Source: Pannonibacter indicus (GTDB lineage Bacteria > Pseudomonadota > Alphaproteobacteria > Rhizobiales > Stappiaceae). Taken from it: 64,000 nt of DNA. Location of the stretch: assembly GCF_001418225.1 (NCBI RefSeq), contig NZ_LIPT01000001.1:372001-436000 (forward strand), read 5' to 3'. Below the pieces are notes generated by a model that worked only from the letters and a program-made list of their open reading frames with translations, was not told the origin of the DNA and made no database searches. Shown here in pieces: positions 63,323-64,000 of this stretch; position 1 is the stretch's first letter, and every line of letters starts with the position of its first letter. The translations under genes were made by a program, and so were the position numbers.

Positions 63323-63503
63323 GAGTCTGCCTCAAAAGAGGTGAGTGATTTCAACAGGCTATGATTCCTCCGGATTTGCGAGATTCGATGGAGTTCAAAA
63401 TGGCCTGGAGCGAAATCACCCGCCGGCACTATGACCGGCGGACGGCACGCTATGCAAGCGGCATCATAGATCGGGAATGGGCTTTGGTTGAACCTTTTTT
63501 TGC
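63323..63503 (+). mobile_element. IS5-family transposase fragment
   Basis: Begins with a terminal-repeat-like sequence (GAGTCTGCCTCAAAA, 63323-63337). The frame from 63400 reads MAWSEITRRHYDRRTARYAS, then GIIDREWALVEPFF, the start of IS5-type transposases (MAWTEITR..., YASD..D.EWA.IEP). It breaks off at about 63503, where the sequence turns into the 3' part of a GNAT toxin gene on the other strand. It is a remnant with only the left end and 35 codons. Confidence 0.7.
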
Positions 63504-63973
63504 CCATGGCCCGCATAGAGTCTCATCCGCCGTTCGGCGAAGTCAGAGTTGCCATCGTCGAAAACATCGAGCACAACAACATCGAGCCCCATATGCTCCG
63601 CAGCTCGGGCGACGCGCGGCAGTGCATCGGCCAGAAGGTCGCCGCCGTAGCCCTGACCAGCATTGCGCTGGTCCACGCCGGTCATGGACAGAAATGCCGC
63701 CGGAATGGATCCATGCGCGGGCCGGGTGCGGGCGTATTTCGCCGGCAGGTCCTGATAGTCGATCGCATGGACATTGAGCGCATAGAAGCCGATCACCGCG
63801 CCATCCGGGGCAGTCATCACATGGACGCGCAGATTACCGGCATCAGCCAGCTTCTTCGCGGTCTTCTTGAAGGAGTTGTCAACCTGCTCAACACCGCAGG
63901 AGAAGGCCGTCCGGTCGTGCTTGTCCGGATCGAACGGCTCTATGAGGCTTTTCGGCGATTCACCGCCAGTCAC
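63464..63973 (-). CDS. GNAT toxin (TacT/AtaT-like) truncated at the C-terminus by the IS fragment
   Basis: A 169-aa frame, starting with GTG at 63973. The GNAT toxin part runs from the N-terminus (FSCGVEQVDNSFKKTAKKLA) through VMTAPDGAVIGFYALNVHAI, RNAGQGYGGDLLADALPRVA and VVVLDVFDDGNSDFAERRMR to LYAGHG. Family members continue after LYxxxGF with a strand ending PLRLFLPM; here the last 11 codons come from the reverse strand of the IS5 fragment. The junction is at about 63503. The truncation probably abolishes activity. The partner antitoxin, if any, is outside the window. Confidence 0.7.
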   Translation of the reverse strand: MTGGESPKSLIEPFDPDKHDRTAFSCGVEQVDNSFKKTAKKLADAGNLRVHVMTAPDGAVIGFYALNVHAIDYQDLPAKYARTRPAHGSIPAAFLSMTGVDQRNAGQGYGGDLLADALPRVARAAEHMGLDVVVLDVFDDGNSDFAERRMRLYAGHGQKKVQPKPIPDL

Positions 63974-64000
63974 TTCGACAGTACAAGCGACTTATGGCGG

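Noticed and set aside
1-64000. CRISPR array, prophage or secretion-system cluster
   Set aside because: No regularly spaced repeats, phage structural genes or defence cassette were found; the three similar repeats are 15-24 kb apart.

Overview
The window reads as chromosomal DNA of a high-GC alphaproteobacterium. Evidence: the fliF-fliG-fliH-fliN-flbD-flhA flagellar order with a SciP (DUF1153) gene next to it, an fbcFBC-type cytochrome bc1 operon, MbfA, BluB, an NDUFAF7/MidA-type methyltransferase, DUF6111, DUF1285 and a long L25/Ctc ribosomal protein. From memory the gene mix best fits Hyphomicrobiales, perhaps a Stappiaceae-like genus; that is inference.

Layout. 1-6.8 kb: housekeeping genes (proC, YbjN-like and UbiK on the minus strand, then lgt, a MidA-like gene, pgeF and a metal-less M24 protein as a tight plus-strand operon, then a lipoprotein). 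7-14 kb: prs, a MOSC protein, rplY, an OxyR-like regulator with a well-formed OxyR-type operator, two small genes, pth, ychF and a FAH-family gene. 14-20.9 kb: a frameshifted chemoreceptor-like gene, mbfA, two MaoC dehydratases, apt-bluB-GNAT and mtnP. 21-31 kb: the cytochrome bc1 operon with an upstream FNR/FixK-type dyad, two paralogous ABC exporters, a methyl-accepting chemotaxis protein and DUF2177. 31-42.4 kb: trmL, hemF, cca, DUF6111, a CoA pyrophosphatase, DUF1285, and a four-gene MoxR/DUF58/BatA-DUF4159/large-membrane-protein operon. 42.4-49 kb: small accessory genes, a toxin-antitoxin (TA) remnant, a NUDIX gene, a very small gene with its own promoter and terminator, a phosphoesterase and mtnA. 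49-60.5 kb: flagellar genes (flhA, flbD, fliN, fliH, fliG, fliF, sciP, flgD, fliK), with CtrA-like boxes and a sigma-54 promoter. 60.8-64 kb: mnmA, a second TA remnant, tRNA-Met, an IS5-like fragment and a truncated GNAT toxin.

Themes. (1) Three TA-type loci are visible and every toxin gene is damaged in a different way (amber codon, frameshift, IS-linked truncation); antitoxins are intact in the two loci where one can be seen. (2) A family of about 100-bp repeats, each with a hairpin that differs in sequence but keeps pairing, occurs three times, always directly 3' of a gene in the sense orientation. (3) The OxyR-like protein lacks the peroxidatic cysteine yet has a four-element operator with 11-bp phasing beside its start codon. 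(4) mtnP and mtnA, 26 kb apart, supply the first two steps of methylthioadenosine salvage. No CRISPR array, rRNA or intact prophage was seen.
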